NCBI GenBank assembly: GCA_002892395.1
Contig: NBBL01000007.1
Coordinates: forward strand, 130-64,129
DNA: 64,000 bases
Reading direction: 5' to 3'
Source of the DNA: Lachnospiraceae bacterium
GTDB lineage: Bacteria > Bacillota > Clostridia > Lachnospirales > Lachnospiraceae
Position numbers and translations under genes: made by a program. Position 1 is the stretch's first letter. Each line of letters starts with the position of its first letter. This document shows positions 1-7,887 of this stretch, piece after piece. Below the pieces are notes generated by a model that searched no databases, had not been told where the DNA came from, and saw only the letters and a list, made by a program, of their open reading frames with translations.

Positions 1-28
1 TCCGGACTAATAAAACAACAACCGATAT

Positions 29-67
29 GTCAGGAACCTCATCCGTTCAATAGCGGATGTTCTTGAC
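29..67. repeat. Imperfect hairpin left of the IS3 element
   Basis: GTCAGGAAC...CATCCG pairs imperfectly with CGGATGTTCTTGAC around a short loop. No T-tract follows, so it is not a convincing terminator. I see no coding signal in bases 1-99. Confidence 0.35.
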
Positions 68-99
68 ATACCAGTTTGTATTTGTTACGTATTAAGTAA

Positions 100-245
100 A
101 TGATCAGGTTCAACATTGATTCATATTTGCCTGATCTATCACTATTTAAATATCATAGAAGATCTATTTACAGAAAAGTATTCACACTCTCTCAAATATT
201 AAAAAAAGCGATTGCCATATTCACGCCACACTCAAACAACGATTA
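100..245 (+). pseudogene. IS3 orfA remnant with -1 frameshift site
   Basis: A short open frame ends with ILKKAIAIFTPHSNND, the typical C-terminal leucine-zipper tail of IS3 OrfA proteins. The 30 or so residues before it do not look like the OrfA helix-turn-helix, so the 5' part was probably lost by deletion. The AAAAAAA run at 201-207, followed by GC, places orfB in the -1 frame relative to orfA. This matches the programmed frameshift that makes OrfAB in this family. That the ATG at 100 is used is doubtful. Confidence 0.55.
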
Positions 246-260
246 GATGCTGTTTACAAG

Positions 261-1092
261 TTGCAACACCAATACACTATTAAAACTCTTTGTCGAGTTC
301 TAAGGGTTAATCGCAGCACTTATTACAAGCATTTTTACTCGAGACCTGCTCCTCGCACCTGTGAAAACCAAGTCATTCGTAAGCACATATTACAAATTTA
401 TTCTGACTATGATAATTCTCTAGGCGCTTACAAAATTCGTCGTGTTTTAGAACGTGATTATGGCATTAACATCAGCCTCGGTAGAGTGTATCGATTGATG
501 AATACAATGAATCTTCCAAAGCGGTCAACAGAGAAACCCAAATGGAAGCATTCTCATAAGGAAAACGGTAACTGCTTCAATTATCTGAATCAACAGTTCA
601 ATCCTTCTTTTCCAAACTCTGTTTGGGCAAGTGATTTTACTTATATCAAGGTAAATGGCTCTTTCCAGTACCTTTGCGTTGTGATGGATTTATTTTCAAG
701 GAAAATCATCGGCTGGAGTATTTCTAATCGCCATAATGTAGATTTAACTATAAAAGCTTTTGAAAAGGCTTATTGCGATAGGGGTGAACCTGAATATGTG
801 CTCTTCCATTCAGATCGTGGTTCTGAATACACTGCCTATACTTTTAGAAAAGCATAATGTTGTTCAGTCCTTCTCACAGAAAGGCTATCCATATGACAAT
901 GCATGCTGCGAAAGCTTCTTTCGCCATATGAAACGAGAATGTATTAACCGTAAATTTTTCCGCAATCAGAATGAACTACGCCTATGCTGCTTTGAATACA
1001 TCAATCGTTACAACTCGAAACGTCCTCACTCTTCACTTGGAGATTACACTCCGGATGAAATAGAACAATTTTACATGGAAAGGCAGGAGTAA
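261..1092 (+). pseudogene. IS3-family transposase OrfB, frameshifted
   Basis: The integrase-core transposase (rve fold) reads HTH_21-like YTIKTLCRVLRVNRSTYYK, then WASDFTYIKV (first Asp), LFHSDRGSEYT (second Asp) and DNACCESFFRHMKREC (Glu), ending NRYNSKRPHSSLGDYTP. The reading frame changes at about 840-850: the upstream frame stops at 855-857 and the downstream frame carries the rest. Family members read FRKLL then VVQSFS at this point. Restoring a second copy of CTTTTAGAAAA would give TFRKLLEKHN in one frame, so loss of an 11-bp tandem copy is the likely cause. The start at 261 is a TTG; in active elements OrfB is made by frameshifting from orfA. Not expected to be functional. Confidence 0.85.
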
Positions 1093-1105
1093 TTCTGCCT
1101 TTCCA
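1076..1105 (+). terminator. Hairpin at the end of the IS3 orfB
   Basis: TGGAAAGGCAG (1076-1086) and CTGCCTTTCCA (1095-1105) form a perfect 11-bp stem overlapping the orfB stop codon, followed by TAAAAATATATTT. Probably a terminator or a block on transcription into the element. Confidence 0.55.
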
Positions 1106-1144
1106 TAAAAATATATTTAAAAATTGTGTCCATTTACTTGACTA

Positions 1145-1225
1145 TGTTGCATTCATCCCTTGCCAATCAACATACCTTAAATAGATTTTCCATGTACCTC
1201 TTTCTTTATCCTTGCTGGCTGACAC
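1145..1225 (-). pseudogene. int: Tyrosine integrase, N-terminal fragment
   Basis: From a GTG at 1225, preceded by AGGAGGTGAT, the minus strand reads VSASKDKERGTWKIYLRYVDWQG before meeting the IS3 right end. This resembles the arm-binding N-terminal domain of phage and ICE tyrosine recombinases, which have a SKDK...GTW...YRYxDWxG pattern. No catalytic domain is present in the window. The excisionase-like gene lies 11 bases upstream on the same strand, the usual xis-int order. I infer that the IS3 element interrupted the integrase and the remainder was lost or lies outside the window. Confidence 0.6.
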
Positions 1226-1236
1226 ATCATCACCTC

Positions 1237-1428
1237 CTATACTTCTTTCGTTTGCCCATAACAGTTTTCCTCATAAAATTTTCGATTAACCTTACCTGCA
1301 ATCACTATCAGGTTCGGATTGTCTTTTTGCATTCTTTCATTTAATCCTTTTATCGTTTTTTATGCTTTGGGTTTGGAAACTCCCCAATCTTTGCTGACTT
1401 CATCAGCATCAACATACATCTTTCTCAT
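1237..1428 (-). pseudogene. xis: Excisionase-like DNA-binding protein with in-frame stop
   Basis: A 63-codon frame starting at 1428 behind AGGAGGAAAAAT reads MRKMYVDADEVSKDWGVSKP, then a TAA at codon 23, then KTIKGLNERMQKDNPN and LIVIAGKVNRKFYEE. This matches small winged-helix excisionase proteins encoded next to integrases in Clostridia mobile elements, where the consensus continues KAYxxIKxLN. A single T-to-A change, TAT to TAA, would explain the stop. Too short in each half to stand out as an ORF. Gene identity is by pattern recognition only. Confidence 0.65.
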
Positions 1429-1589
1429 ATTTTTCCTCCTTCCTCGTTTATTTTGGCTTGCGATATATATTAGTATAGTAATTTATATAACATATATCAA
1501 TAACTATTTGTAATTTTTATCAGAATTTCTCTTTATTTTTAGTATACGATTTGATATAATAAGATATAATAAATATAGGAGATTATAAT

Positions 1590-2189
1590 ATGACTAATAA
1601 AACTGTATCGGAACGATTGAAATATCTTCGTTCTATAAATAAAAAAACTCAAAAGGAGTTTGCAGAATTTTTAGGAATACCTCAACCGTCAATGTCTGCT
1701 TATGAAAATGGTAAAAATAATCCTACAATAGATGTGCTGATAGATATTGCCGATAAATGCAAAGTATCTTTAGATTGGCTTTCCGGAAGAAGTGACTATA
1801 CTTTAGGTCTTTCAAGCATGAGAGATTTTGTTTTATTCATGTATGAACTGGCAATGAAAAAAGAAATCGAATTCAAAATAATTGTGGAAGATAAATTCCC
1901 GAATGATATTGAAACAGAAGAGAATAAATGGAATGTTAAGCTTGTGTTCTATGGCAATGACAAAGAGCATCCGTTTAATGCAGATGTTTGCAATATTTTA
2001 AAAGAATTGTCTGATAATCTGTTTGACTTAGAGTCTTACTCTATTACAAAAGAGCAGTTTGATTCTATGAAAAATAAGTCTGTAGAGTATTATTCTCTCC
2101 CACTAACACAGAAAGAGTTTGAAGAACTGTCAAGAGATGAGATTCTAAAAAAGAGAATTGAATACTTGAAAGAAAATAATCTTCTATAA
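1590..2189 (+). CDS. XRE-family transcriptional regulator
   Basis: A 199-residue protein with an N-terminal Cro/CI helix-turn-helix at about residues 5-65: SERLKYLRSINKKTQKEFAE, then FLGIPQPSMSAYENGKNNPT. The rest is a charged C-terminal region that I do not recognise. The start follows AGGAGATTATAAT, and AT-rich repeats with TATAAT-like boxes lie just upstream (1553-1575). It is divergent from the excisionase/integrase remnant, the usual place for a mobile-element repressor. Codon use is AT-rich, unlike the genes after 4.6 kb. It probably controls the former element. Its targets here are unknown. Confidence 0.8.
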   Translation: MTNKTVSERLKYLRSINKKTQKEFAEFLGIPQPSMSAYENGKNNPTIDVLIDIADKCKVSLDWLSGRSDYTLGLSSMRDFVLFMYELAMKKEIEFKIIVEDKFPNDIETEENKWNVKLVFYGNDKEHPFNADVCNILKELSDNLFDLESYSITKEQFDSMKNKSVEYYSLPLTQKEFEELSRDEILKKRIEYLKENNLL

Positions 2190-2241
2190 TTTTTAATTTT
2201 GATACAGAACATTACACTGCAAATAAACGAGAGGTACATAT

Positions 2242-2910
2242 ATGAGATTTAGTGATTTATTTATCAGCTACAAAATTGGTTTAAAAGATATCAAAAGTAC
2301 CATTCCATTTACTGAACTTCCACTTTACAGAAAAATTTTTATAATTATTTTTCTTACCGGAATTATCATCAGTGGAATTTTGCTTGTTTTTAAACAAATT
2401 ATATTTTCATTTATCCCAATAGGATTAAGCTTAATTTCGCTTATAATTTTTGCTATAATTGACTCTAAAGAGAGTAATCTTAGTCACATGCTTGAAAATC
2501 ACTACATTCCTTATTCTAAAAAGCGAATGGACATGACCATTGAAGTTTTAAAAAAATATAAGATTAACATAGAAAATGTAGATTCCCTTGATATGCTAAT
2601 CACGGAAGCAAAATATGCACAAGCCGAATGTGATTTCTTGTCACAATTCGAAAAGCCTTTTAAAACATTAGGTGCTATCATTATTCCTGTTGTCGTATTT
2701 ATTTCAAAGAAAATTAGTGAAGCAGCTACTCTAACCGATATACTTAATATGGCTGCATTAGTAATAATCTTAATTTTACTAATTTTTTCACTCATATTTT
2801 CTTTTGTACCTATCATAAAGGATTTATTTTATCGTGATTATAATAAATATACTGAATTAATGTATGACTTAAGACAAGTAAAACTTTTCTATGCAAAAGA
2901 ATTTAGCTAA
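2242..2910 (+). CDS. Hypothetical four-helix membrane protein
   Basis: 222 residues. Two hydrophobic helices lie at about residues 30-50 and 52-72, then a soluble middle of about 85 residues rich in charged residues, then two more at about 142-155 and 165-190, then a short charged tail. No family recognised. It follows the XRE gene by 52 bases on the same strand with a GAGAGGTACATAT ribosome site and shares its AT-rich composition, so it is probably cargo of the same integrative element. Such regulator plus membrane-protein pairs can act in element maintenance or defence, but nothing in the sequence shows it. Confidence 0.7.
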   Translation: MRFSDLFISYKIGLKDIKSTIPFTELPLYRKIFIIIFLTGIIISGILLVFKQIIFSFIPIGLSLISLIIFAIIDSKESNLSHMLENHYIPYSKKRMDMTIEVLKKYKINIENVDSLDMLITEAKYAQAECDFLSQFEKPFKTLGAIIIPVVVFISKKISEAATLTDILNMAALVIILILLIFSLIFSFVPIIKDLFYRDYNKYTELMYDLRQVKLFYAKEFS

Positions 2911-3001
2911 GAGTTTATTATTTAATTCATGATGATTAAAATGAAATGCTATGGGAACCCCCTGTAGCATTTTGGGGTTATAGGACAAAACGTGTTGATG
3001 G

Positions 3002-4134
3002 TTAGTCCCAGTCATTGAACTGAAAATCAGACTTATGAAGGTCCGACCAGTCGATTGCATCCCCCCACATCGGGATTGTGCCTTCAAGCTGTGTCTTTTG
3101 ATTCATCCTCTTATAAATGGCATCAATACTTTGATCTGTGGGCATATACTTTAATAGTTCTGTAGCAGAAAGCGGTCTTGGTGAGTGCATATAGCACCAC
3201 CAATAGACCGCTTTTATTCGTCTATCTACAGTCAATCCACGATGGTTTCTAAGCATTGCACGTAGCTGTGAGTTGACTCCACCTTCAATTCGATTATTCA
3301 TCGAAGGTACCCTGAATTCATTGTTCAGTTCTTCATCTAGGTAAGTAAACAGTGTATCCTCTTTGATCAGGCGTAACAGTGAGTTCTCAGCCTTGATCAA
3401 CCTCTCGTGCTTTGGCCGTCTCCGTCCAAACTCATCAATGGTCATCTCTTCAAGGAATTCTCGATGCTTCGCAATCCACTTGGCTAATCGATCAACCCAT
3501 GCATTCGCTTCTTCTTTCGTTTGAATCTTCAGTAAATCTTCAGTAAATCTTTAGCTAAGACATACATTTCTCTACCGGCTAATGTATTCGGTCTTGTTGT
3601 TGTATATCGCTTCACCTGACAGAAGGCATGAAATGTACAACGCTGGTGCTTTACGTGTGGCCACGCCTTTCTCAAAGCTTTTGGGAATCCAGATCCACCA
3701 TCAGAAACAACAACCCGCGGCTCTGCGATCCTCTGCATCAAAGCTATCCATGCCCTTGAATTCTCACTACGGCAGAGATACCAGCCCAGCACATGTTCCT
3801 CGTCACAACAGACTAGAATGCATGCGTTTCGGGCAAGATAAATGCCATCCAAGAACAAGACATCTCTTGAACCATCAATTTTAGGCGGCATCGGCCAGAT
3901 GTCCCAGTACTTGGCGGTCTTTCGTCTGAAAGTACGTCCGCCTCCTTGCATCTCTTTTTCGGTCTGCTTTCCAAAGAGCCAACGAAGGAAAGTTTGCAGA
4001 CTGTAGGATTCATTGTCTATCTGTAATGTAAATGTTGTATGACACTGCTTACATGACCACCGCTGAGCACCGGCTGCAGTCTTACCATACCTTCTACATT
4101 TCTCTGCACAAACAGGACACTTCACCTGCTTCAT
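3002..4134 (-). pseudogene. IS1249-family transposase, broken by an 11-bp duplication
   Basis: The N-terminal part (4134-3529) has a zinc ribbon, CPVCAEKC...WSCKQCHT, then FLDGIYLARNACILVCCDEE with the first catalytic Asp, GWYLCRSENSRAW and VVSDGGSGFPKAL with the second Asp. The C-terminal part (to 3002) has FRVPSMNNRIEGGVNSQLR with the Glu. The two parts are in different frames. At 3530-3551 the 11-mer CAGTAAATCTT occurs twice in tandem; removing one copy joins KDLLKI to QTKEEANAWVDRLAKW and gives one frame of about 375 codons. The insertion therefore looks inactive. The start at 4134 is 2 bases after a weak GGATGGTGT ribosome site. Confidence 0.9.
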
Positions 4135-4200
4135 ACACCATCCTCCCTAAACACCCTCGATTTAAGGAAGATATAACACGAGTTTATCTAGCGTTTACAA

Positions 4201-4323
4201 GGGTTTGCGGACTTTTTATCAACACGTTTTGTCCACCCTTAAAGTTTACTCAAAAAAGATAAAATGTCCACAACCCCAGTGTTTACTAAGGTTGCGAGCA
4301 TTTTTTATCAACACGTTTTGTCC
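4201..4323. repeat. Duplicated subterminal repeat of the IS1249-like element
   Basis: The 17-mer ATCAACACGTTTTGTCC occurs at 4218-4234 and again at the true end, 4307-4323. Each copy is preceded by a related stretch, GGTTTGCGGACTTTTT and GGTTGCGAGCATTTTTT. The spacing is 89 bases. This may be a subterminal transposase site or an end duplicated by an earlier aberrant transposition. Confidence 0.7.
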
Positions 4324-4366
4324 TATAAGCCCCGGAATCCCGTTTCGGCGCGTGGGAAAGCCGCAC

Positions 4367-4420
4367 AAAAAAAGCCTCGTAAATACGCCATCTTCCAATC
4401 AAACGGCTTATTTACGAGGC
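4367..4420 (-). terminator. Terminator of the tRNA-Thr gene
   Basis: On the minus strand GCCTCGTAAATA pairs perfectly with TATTTACGAGGC (4409-4420 with 4374-4385), followed by seven T residues. It lies directly after the tRNA 3' end. Confidence 0.9.
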
Positions 4421-4430
4421 TTCCCAGAAG

Positions 4431-4503
4431 AGCTGATGACGGGAATCGGACCCGTGACCTCCGCACTACCAATGCGACGCACTACCGACTGTGCTACATC
4501 AGC
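4431..4503 (-). tRNA. tRNA-Thr (anticodon GGT)
   Basis: The minus strand folds as a cloverleaf: acceptor GCTGATG/CATCAGC, D-arm GCAC...GTGC, anticodon stem TCGCA/TGCGG with loop TTGGTAG (anticodon GGT), T-arm ACGGG/CCCGT. The discriminator base is T and no CCA is encoded. A promoter and a terminator flank it tightly, so it is a single-gene unit. Its 3' side faces the ICE remnant, the orientation expected if that element once integrated into the tRNA 3' end. Confidence 0.95.
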
Positions 4504-4541
4504 AATCCGCTTGACTGTACACCTGACAATCAAGCCTAGAT

Positions 4542-4570
4542 AGGATACCATGCGCCACCCGCTTTGTCAA
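4542..4570 (-). promoter_or_regulatory. Promoter of tRNA-Thr
   Basis: Minus strand TTGACA (4565-4570), 17-base spacer, TATCCT (4542-4547), about 40 bases before the mature tRNA 5' end. Confidence 0.75.
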
Positions 4571-4685
4571 TTGCTTTTTCCGGAGGAAATATTTCAGACT
4601 GTCCTACTTGATCTTGCAATCTAGAGGAGGAAATCGGTGCTTCCCCTTCCGAATTTCCCGCTTTGCTTCCGAAGCCGGAGGAAAG

Positions 4686-5639
4686 TTACATATGTTCGGC
4701 CTCCTCCACCTTCGCCTTCAATTCCTTGCAGGAAGCGTTGAATTTTTTTTGCTCCTCCTCTGTCAGATGGCACTCCAGCACGGACTGGACGCCGTTTGCA
4801 TTGATGATAGCCGGGGCGCCGGCAAACACGCCGTTCTCCTTATACTCTCCCCGCAGATACACGGACACGGTCTGCACCGAATTCTCATTTCCAAGAATCG
4901 CCTTGGTCAACCGCGTCAGCGCAATTCCAATTCCGTAGTAAGTCGCCTTCTTTGCTGCGATGATCTTGTCCGCTGCCGTTCTCACATCCTCCTCGATCTT
5001 TTGCAGCTCTTCCATTTTGTAGAGGCCGTTGGACTCCGCCACAATGTCAAACACCGGCTTCGTCGACACACAGACCTGACTCCACGGAACAAATTCCGTG
5101 TCCCCGTGCTCCCCCATCACATAGCCGTGAATGCTCCTGGGATCCACCTTCAGATAGTTTCCCACCAGATATCTAAGCCGCGCGGTATCCAAAGAGGTTC
5201 CGCTTCCGATGACCCGCTTCGGGTTAAACCCGGACAAATCACAGGCGACCTTGGTCATCACATCCACAGGATTGGTGGCAATCAGGAAAATGCCGTTAAA
5301 GCCCGAATCCGTGACAGGCTCAATGATGGACTTAAAGACAGCCGTATTTCTCGCCAAAAGGTCCATTCTGCTCTCGCCCGGCTTCTGTGCAACTCCGGCG
5401 CAGATTGTCACAATATCTGCATCCTTGCAATCGTCATAGGTGCCGCTCCATATCTTCATGTGAGATCCCGAAAAGGCCAGCCCGTGATTGAGATCCATTG
5501 CTTCTCCCTCGGCCCGCTCCTTCACGTAATCAATCAGAACCAGTTCATCACAGGTCTGCTGATTCATCATTGCATATGCGTAGCTCATACCCACCATTCC
5601 ACAGCCAACCAGCACCACTTTCCGCTTATCCGCCGCCAT
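4686..5639 (-). CDS. ldh: L-lactate dehydrogenase
   Basis: A 317-residue NAD-dependent L-lactate dehydrogenase, interconverting pyruvate and lactate in the cytoplasm. The Rossmann motif VGCGMVG is at about 11-17, IATNPVDVMT at 120-129, the active-site pair D151 (SLDTARLR) and H178 (VMGEHGDTE), and substrate Arg in GESRMDL near 91. Length is normal for the family. The start is set by GGAGG seven bases before ATG. It is a single gene, divergent from niaR, with an inverted repeat over the likely promoter. Malate dehydrogenase is a less likely alternative given the GESRMDLLARN loop. Confidence 0.92.
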   Translation of the reverse strand: MAADKRKVVLVGCGMVGMSYAYAMMNQQTCDELVLIDYVKERAEGEAMDLNHGLAFSGSHMKIWSGTYDDCKDADIVTICAGVAQKPGESRMDLLARNTAVFKSIIEPVTDSGFNGIFLIATNPVDVMTKVACDLSGFNPKRVIGSGTSLDTARLRYLVGNYLKVDPRSIHGYVMGEHGDTEFVPWSQVCVSTKPVFDIVAESNGLYKMEELQKIEEDVRTAADKIIAAKKATYYGIGIALTRLTKAILGNENSVQTVSVYLRGEYKENGVFAGAPAIINANGVQSVLECHLTEEEQKKFNASCKELKAKVEEAEHM

Positions 5640-5679
5640 TTTTATCCTCCATCTATGTTTGTTATGACAAACTATCAGT

Positions 5680-5699
5680 TGTTACCCTATAATGTAACA
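5680..5699. promoter_or_regulatory. Inverted repeat in the ldh-niaR intergenic region
   Basis: TGTTAC and GTAACA are separated by eight bases containing CCTATAAT, between the divergent ldh and niaR genes. The half-sites resemble Rex half-sites but the spacing is longer than the usual Rex operator. A second short palindrome, TTTGTTATGACAAA, is at 5658-5671. Suggested operator, regulator unknown. Confidence 0.4.
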
Positions 5700-5833
5700 C
5701 AAACCAGCGCACTTCGCCCGGTTTCTGAAAAATTTTTTAGGAATTTTTCTTTTTTTAAGAAACATGATATGATGCGTTGGAACGAAGAGAATCGCAGAAA
5801 GGCCGTTGGCTTCATACCGTGAAAGGGGGCTCC

Positions 5834-6397
5834 ATGAACGCAGCAGAGCGAAGAAAATCCATTCTCGATATCCTAAAGGACTCAGAGGATCCCGTCAGCG
5901 CAGGCGTCCTGGCCTCCCGTTTCTCCGTGAGCCGGCAAGTGATTGTCGGCGATATTGCCCTGCTCCGGGCCTCAGGCCGGGAGATCCTGGCGACCCCCCG
6001 GGGCTACCTGATCTCCGCCCCCCGGGCGCCTCACAGCTACATCGGGAAAATTGTCTGCAGGCATCGCTATGAACACATGAAGGCAGAACTGTACGCTCTC
6101 ATTGACGAAGGCTGTAAGGTTCGTGACGTCATCGTCGAGCACCCGGTCTACGGGCAGCTCACCGGACAACTGGAGCTGTCCAGCCGGCACGATGTGGATG
6201 TATTTCTGAAGCTCACAAAGGAGTCCGACGCCGCTCCGCTCTCCGCCCTGACCGGGGGCATTCATCTGCACACCCTGATCTGCCCTTCCAAAGCAGTCTT
6301 TTTAAGAGCCCGGCGAAGGCTTGCCCACATGGGAATCCTTGTGGAATCCTCAGAGCATGCGGAAGAAGCGGCGGGAACGCAAAATCCCACATCATAA
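5834..6397 (+). CDS. niaR: Niacin-responsive repressor NiaR
   Basis: A 187-residue protein with an N-terminal HTH_11 winged helix (RRKSILDILKDSEDPVSAGV then LASRFSVSRQVIVGDIALLR) and a C-terminal 3H domain with conserved histidines: HSYIG, HRYEH, VEHPVYG and GGIHLHTL. NiaR family members repress niacin uptake and NAD synthesis genes when nicotinate and metal bind the 3H domain. The ATG at 5834 follows AAAGGGGGCTCC and gives the family length; an upstream in-frame ATG at 5777 has no good ribosome site. The next gene downstream has a candidate NiaR operator in its promoter. Confidence 0.9.
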   Translation: MNAAERRKSILDILKDSEDPVSAGVLASRFSVSRQVIVGDIALLRASGREILATPRGYLISAPRAPHSYIGKIVCRHRYEHMKAELYALIDEGCKVRDVIVEHPVYGQLTGQLELSSRHDVDVFLKLTKESDAAPLSALTGGIHLHTLICPSKAVFLRARRRLAHMGILVESSEHAEEAAGTQNPTS

Positions 6398-6453
6398 AGG
6401 GGCCGGAACTCCCTTCCTTTTTACAACCTGGACACGAATATTGTTATGGCGCA

Positions 6454-6472
6454 ATGTGTCTTGACACCTGTA
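6454..6472 (+). promoter_or_regulatory. Candidate NiaR operator and promoter
   Basis: ATGTGTCTTGACACCTGTA has the inverted core GTGTC-TT-GACAC and resembles published NiaR sites with GACACCTGT half-sites. The TTGACA in its centre (6461-6466) could be a -35 box. It lies 153 bases before the membrane protein start. The match to the NiaR consensus is from memory. Confidence 0.5.
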
Positions 6473-6624
6473 ATGATATAGTGTAGTCTTGGCTTCGGAC
6501 AACTGGAAAGGACAGAGACCGGATCCGCTGCATGCTGAACGAAGATTCCGCAAACTGTCGTTTCCAACCTGATGGAACAAGAAACCATCAGACCGAAAAG
6601 AAAAGGGAGGAAAAAAACAGAAGT

Positions 6625-7716
6625 ATGAACCGGTTACGAGCATTTTTAGACAGGAAGGACATTCAGATATCTGCACGCCGCTATGGGATTGAGGCGCTGG
6701 GCGCCATGGCACAGGGCCTATTTTGTTCTCTTTTAATCGGAACCATTCTCAGTACGCTGGGAACACAGCTTCACATCGAAGCGCTGACAGCTCCCATCGC
6801 CACCATATCCGGGACAGAGTACAATGTGGGAGGACTTGCCAGTGTGATGAGCGGTCCTGCAATGGCCATTGCCATCGGCGGTGCGCTGCACTGCCCGCCT
6901 CTCGTTCTGTTTTCCCTGGTGACAGTCGGCTTCGCTTCCAATGCGCTGGGCGGTGCCGGTGGTCCGCTCGCAGTTCTTTTTATCGCGATCGTGGCGTCGG
7001 AATGCGGAAAGGCCATCTCCAAAGAAACAAAAATTGATATCCTGGTCACACCGCTTGTCACCATCGGCATCGGCATTCTTCTTTCCGCCTGGTGGGCGCC
7101 GGTGCTGGGACATGCCGCCATGCGGATTGGCGCTGTCATTATGTGGGCGACTGAACTTCAGCCCTTCCTGATGGGCATCCTGGTCTCGCTGCTTGTCGGC
7201 GTGGCACTGACGCTTCCGATTTCCTCCGCCGCGATCTGTGCAGCGCTTGGCCTGACGGGGCTGGCAGGCGGCGCTGCCGTCGCAGGCTGCTGTGCGCAGA
7301 TGGTAGGCTTCGCCGTCATGTCCTTCCCGGAAAACGGATTCGGCGGGCTGATTTCACAGGGGATCGGAACTTCCATGCTGCAAATGGGAAACATCATCAA
7401 AAATCCGCGCATCTGGATCGCCCCCTGCCTGACCTCCATGATTACAGGACCGCTGGCCACCTGCCTGTTTTCCCTCCGCATGGACGGAGCTGCCGTGGCG
7501 TCCGGCATGGGTACCTGCGGTCTCGTCGGTCAAATCGGGGTCTATACCGGATGGGTCAACGCCGTATCCGAAGGCAGCAAGCAGGCCATTACCCGCTTTG
7601 ACTGGGCCGGCCTTCTGTTGATTTCCTTCCTTCTTCCCGCTGTTCTCTGCCCGCTCATTCACCTTCTCTGCATGAAGCTGGGATGGGTAAAAAAAGGAGA
7701 TTTGACCCTTCACTGA
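6625..7716 (+). CDS. PTS_EIIC_2-family membrane transporter, possible niacin transporter
   Basis: A 363-residue, very hydrophobic protein with about ten predicted membrane helices, many Gly/Ala-rich (GGALHCPPLVLFSLVTVGF, GLTGLAGGAAVAGCCAQMVG). It matches the PTS_EIIC_2 family, standalone EIIC-like permeases with no EIIA/EIIB partner here. The start at 6625 follows AGGGAGG; a longer frame from 6532 lacks a ribosome site. Directly downstream of niaR with a NiaR-like site in front of it, so I infer uptake of nicotinate or a related vitamin. Substrate is not shown by the protein sequence. Confidence 0.75.
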   Translation: MNRLRAFLDRKDIQISARRYGIEALGAMAQGLFCSLLIGTILSTLGTQLHIEALTAPIATISGTEYNVGGLASVMSGPAMAIAIGGALHCPPLVLFSLVTVGFASNALGGAGGPLAVLFIAIVASECGKAISKETKIDILVTPLVTIGIGILLSAWWAPVLGHAAMRIGAVIMWATELQPFLMGILVSLLVGVALTLPISSAAICAALGLTGLAGGAAVAGCCAQMVGFAVMSFPENGFGGLISQGIGTSMLQMGNIIKNPRIWIAPCLTSMITGPLATCLFSLRMDGAAVASGMGTCGLVGQIGVYTGWVNAVSEGSKQAITRFDWAGLLLISFLLPAVLCPLIHLLCMKLGWVKKGDLTLH

Positions 7717-7785
7717 AAGGATTCGCCGGAACGTGAATAGGAGCTGTTCCGGATCGGACTCTGAAATTTCTTCATACAGACAAAA

Positions 7786-7824
7786 GGAGACAGGATGCTG
7801 CTTGCATCCTGTCTCCCGATTTTT
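7786..7824. terminator. Bidirectional terminator
   Basis: GGAGACAGGATG and CATCCTGTCTCC form a perfect 12-bp stem with a 7-base loop. TTTTTA follows on the plus strand and TTTTG on the minus strand, so it can serve both convergent genes. Confidence 0.85.
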
Positions 7825-7887
7825 ATGTATCCCTCCCGGCATGCTCTTTTCCATCCCGGATTTCTGTAGGCATCAGAGTCCGATGAC

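Larger units (their letters stand above)
85..1150 (+). mobile_element. Decayed IS3-family insertion sequence (orfA deleted, orfB frameshifted)
   Basis: An IS3-type element with only the tail of orfA, a conserved A7 slippage run at 201-207, and a DDE orfB. The right end is near 1115-1147, where the minus strand reads ATAGTCAAGTAAATGGACAC. A weaker match, TATTAAGTAAATGATCA, lies at about 89-105 and may be the left end. The element is shorter than a complete IS3 member because most of orfA is missing. It abuts an integrase fragment on its right, so it seems to have inserted into that gene. The boundaries are estimates. Confidence 0.6.
2978..4328 (-). mobile_element. IS1249-like element (IS256 group) with perfect 22-bp ends
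   Basis: Terminal inverted repeats are perfect over 22 bases: TTATAGGACAAAACGTGTTG at 2978-2997 plus AT, matched in reverse at 4307-4328. Between them lies one transposase gene (broken). No target-site duplication is evident from the flanks. The element sits between the AT-rich ICE remnant and the terminator of the tRNA-Thr gene. The right end carries a second subterminal copy of the repeat. Confidence 0.85.

Noticed and set aside
1126-1513. Two hydrophobic plus-strand ORFs
   Set aside because: They are antisense to the excisionase/integrase remnant, which has clear family patterns and ribosome sites.
5658-5699. Rex operator in front of ldh
   Set aside because: Half-sites are Rex-like but the spacing is wrong; kept only as an unassigned inverted repeat.
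4608-5822. Long plus-strand ORF over the lactate dehydrogenase gene
   Set aside because: It is the antisense of a clear ldh gene, with no ribosome site and low-complexity composition.
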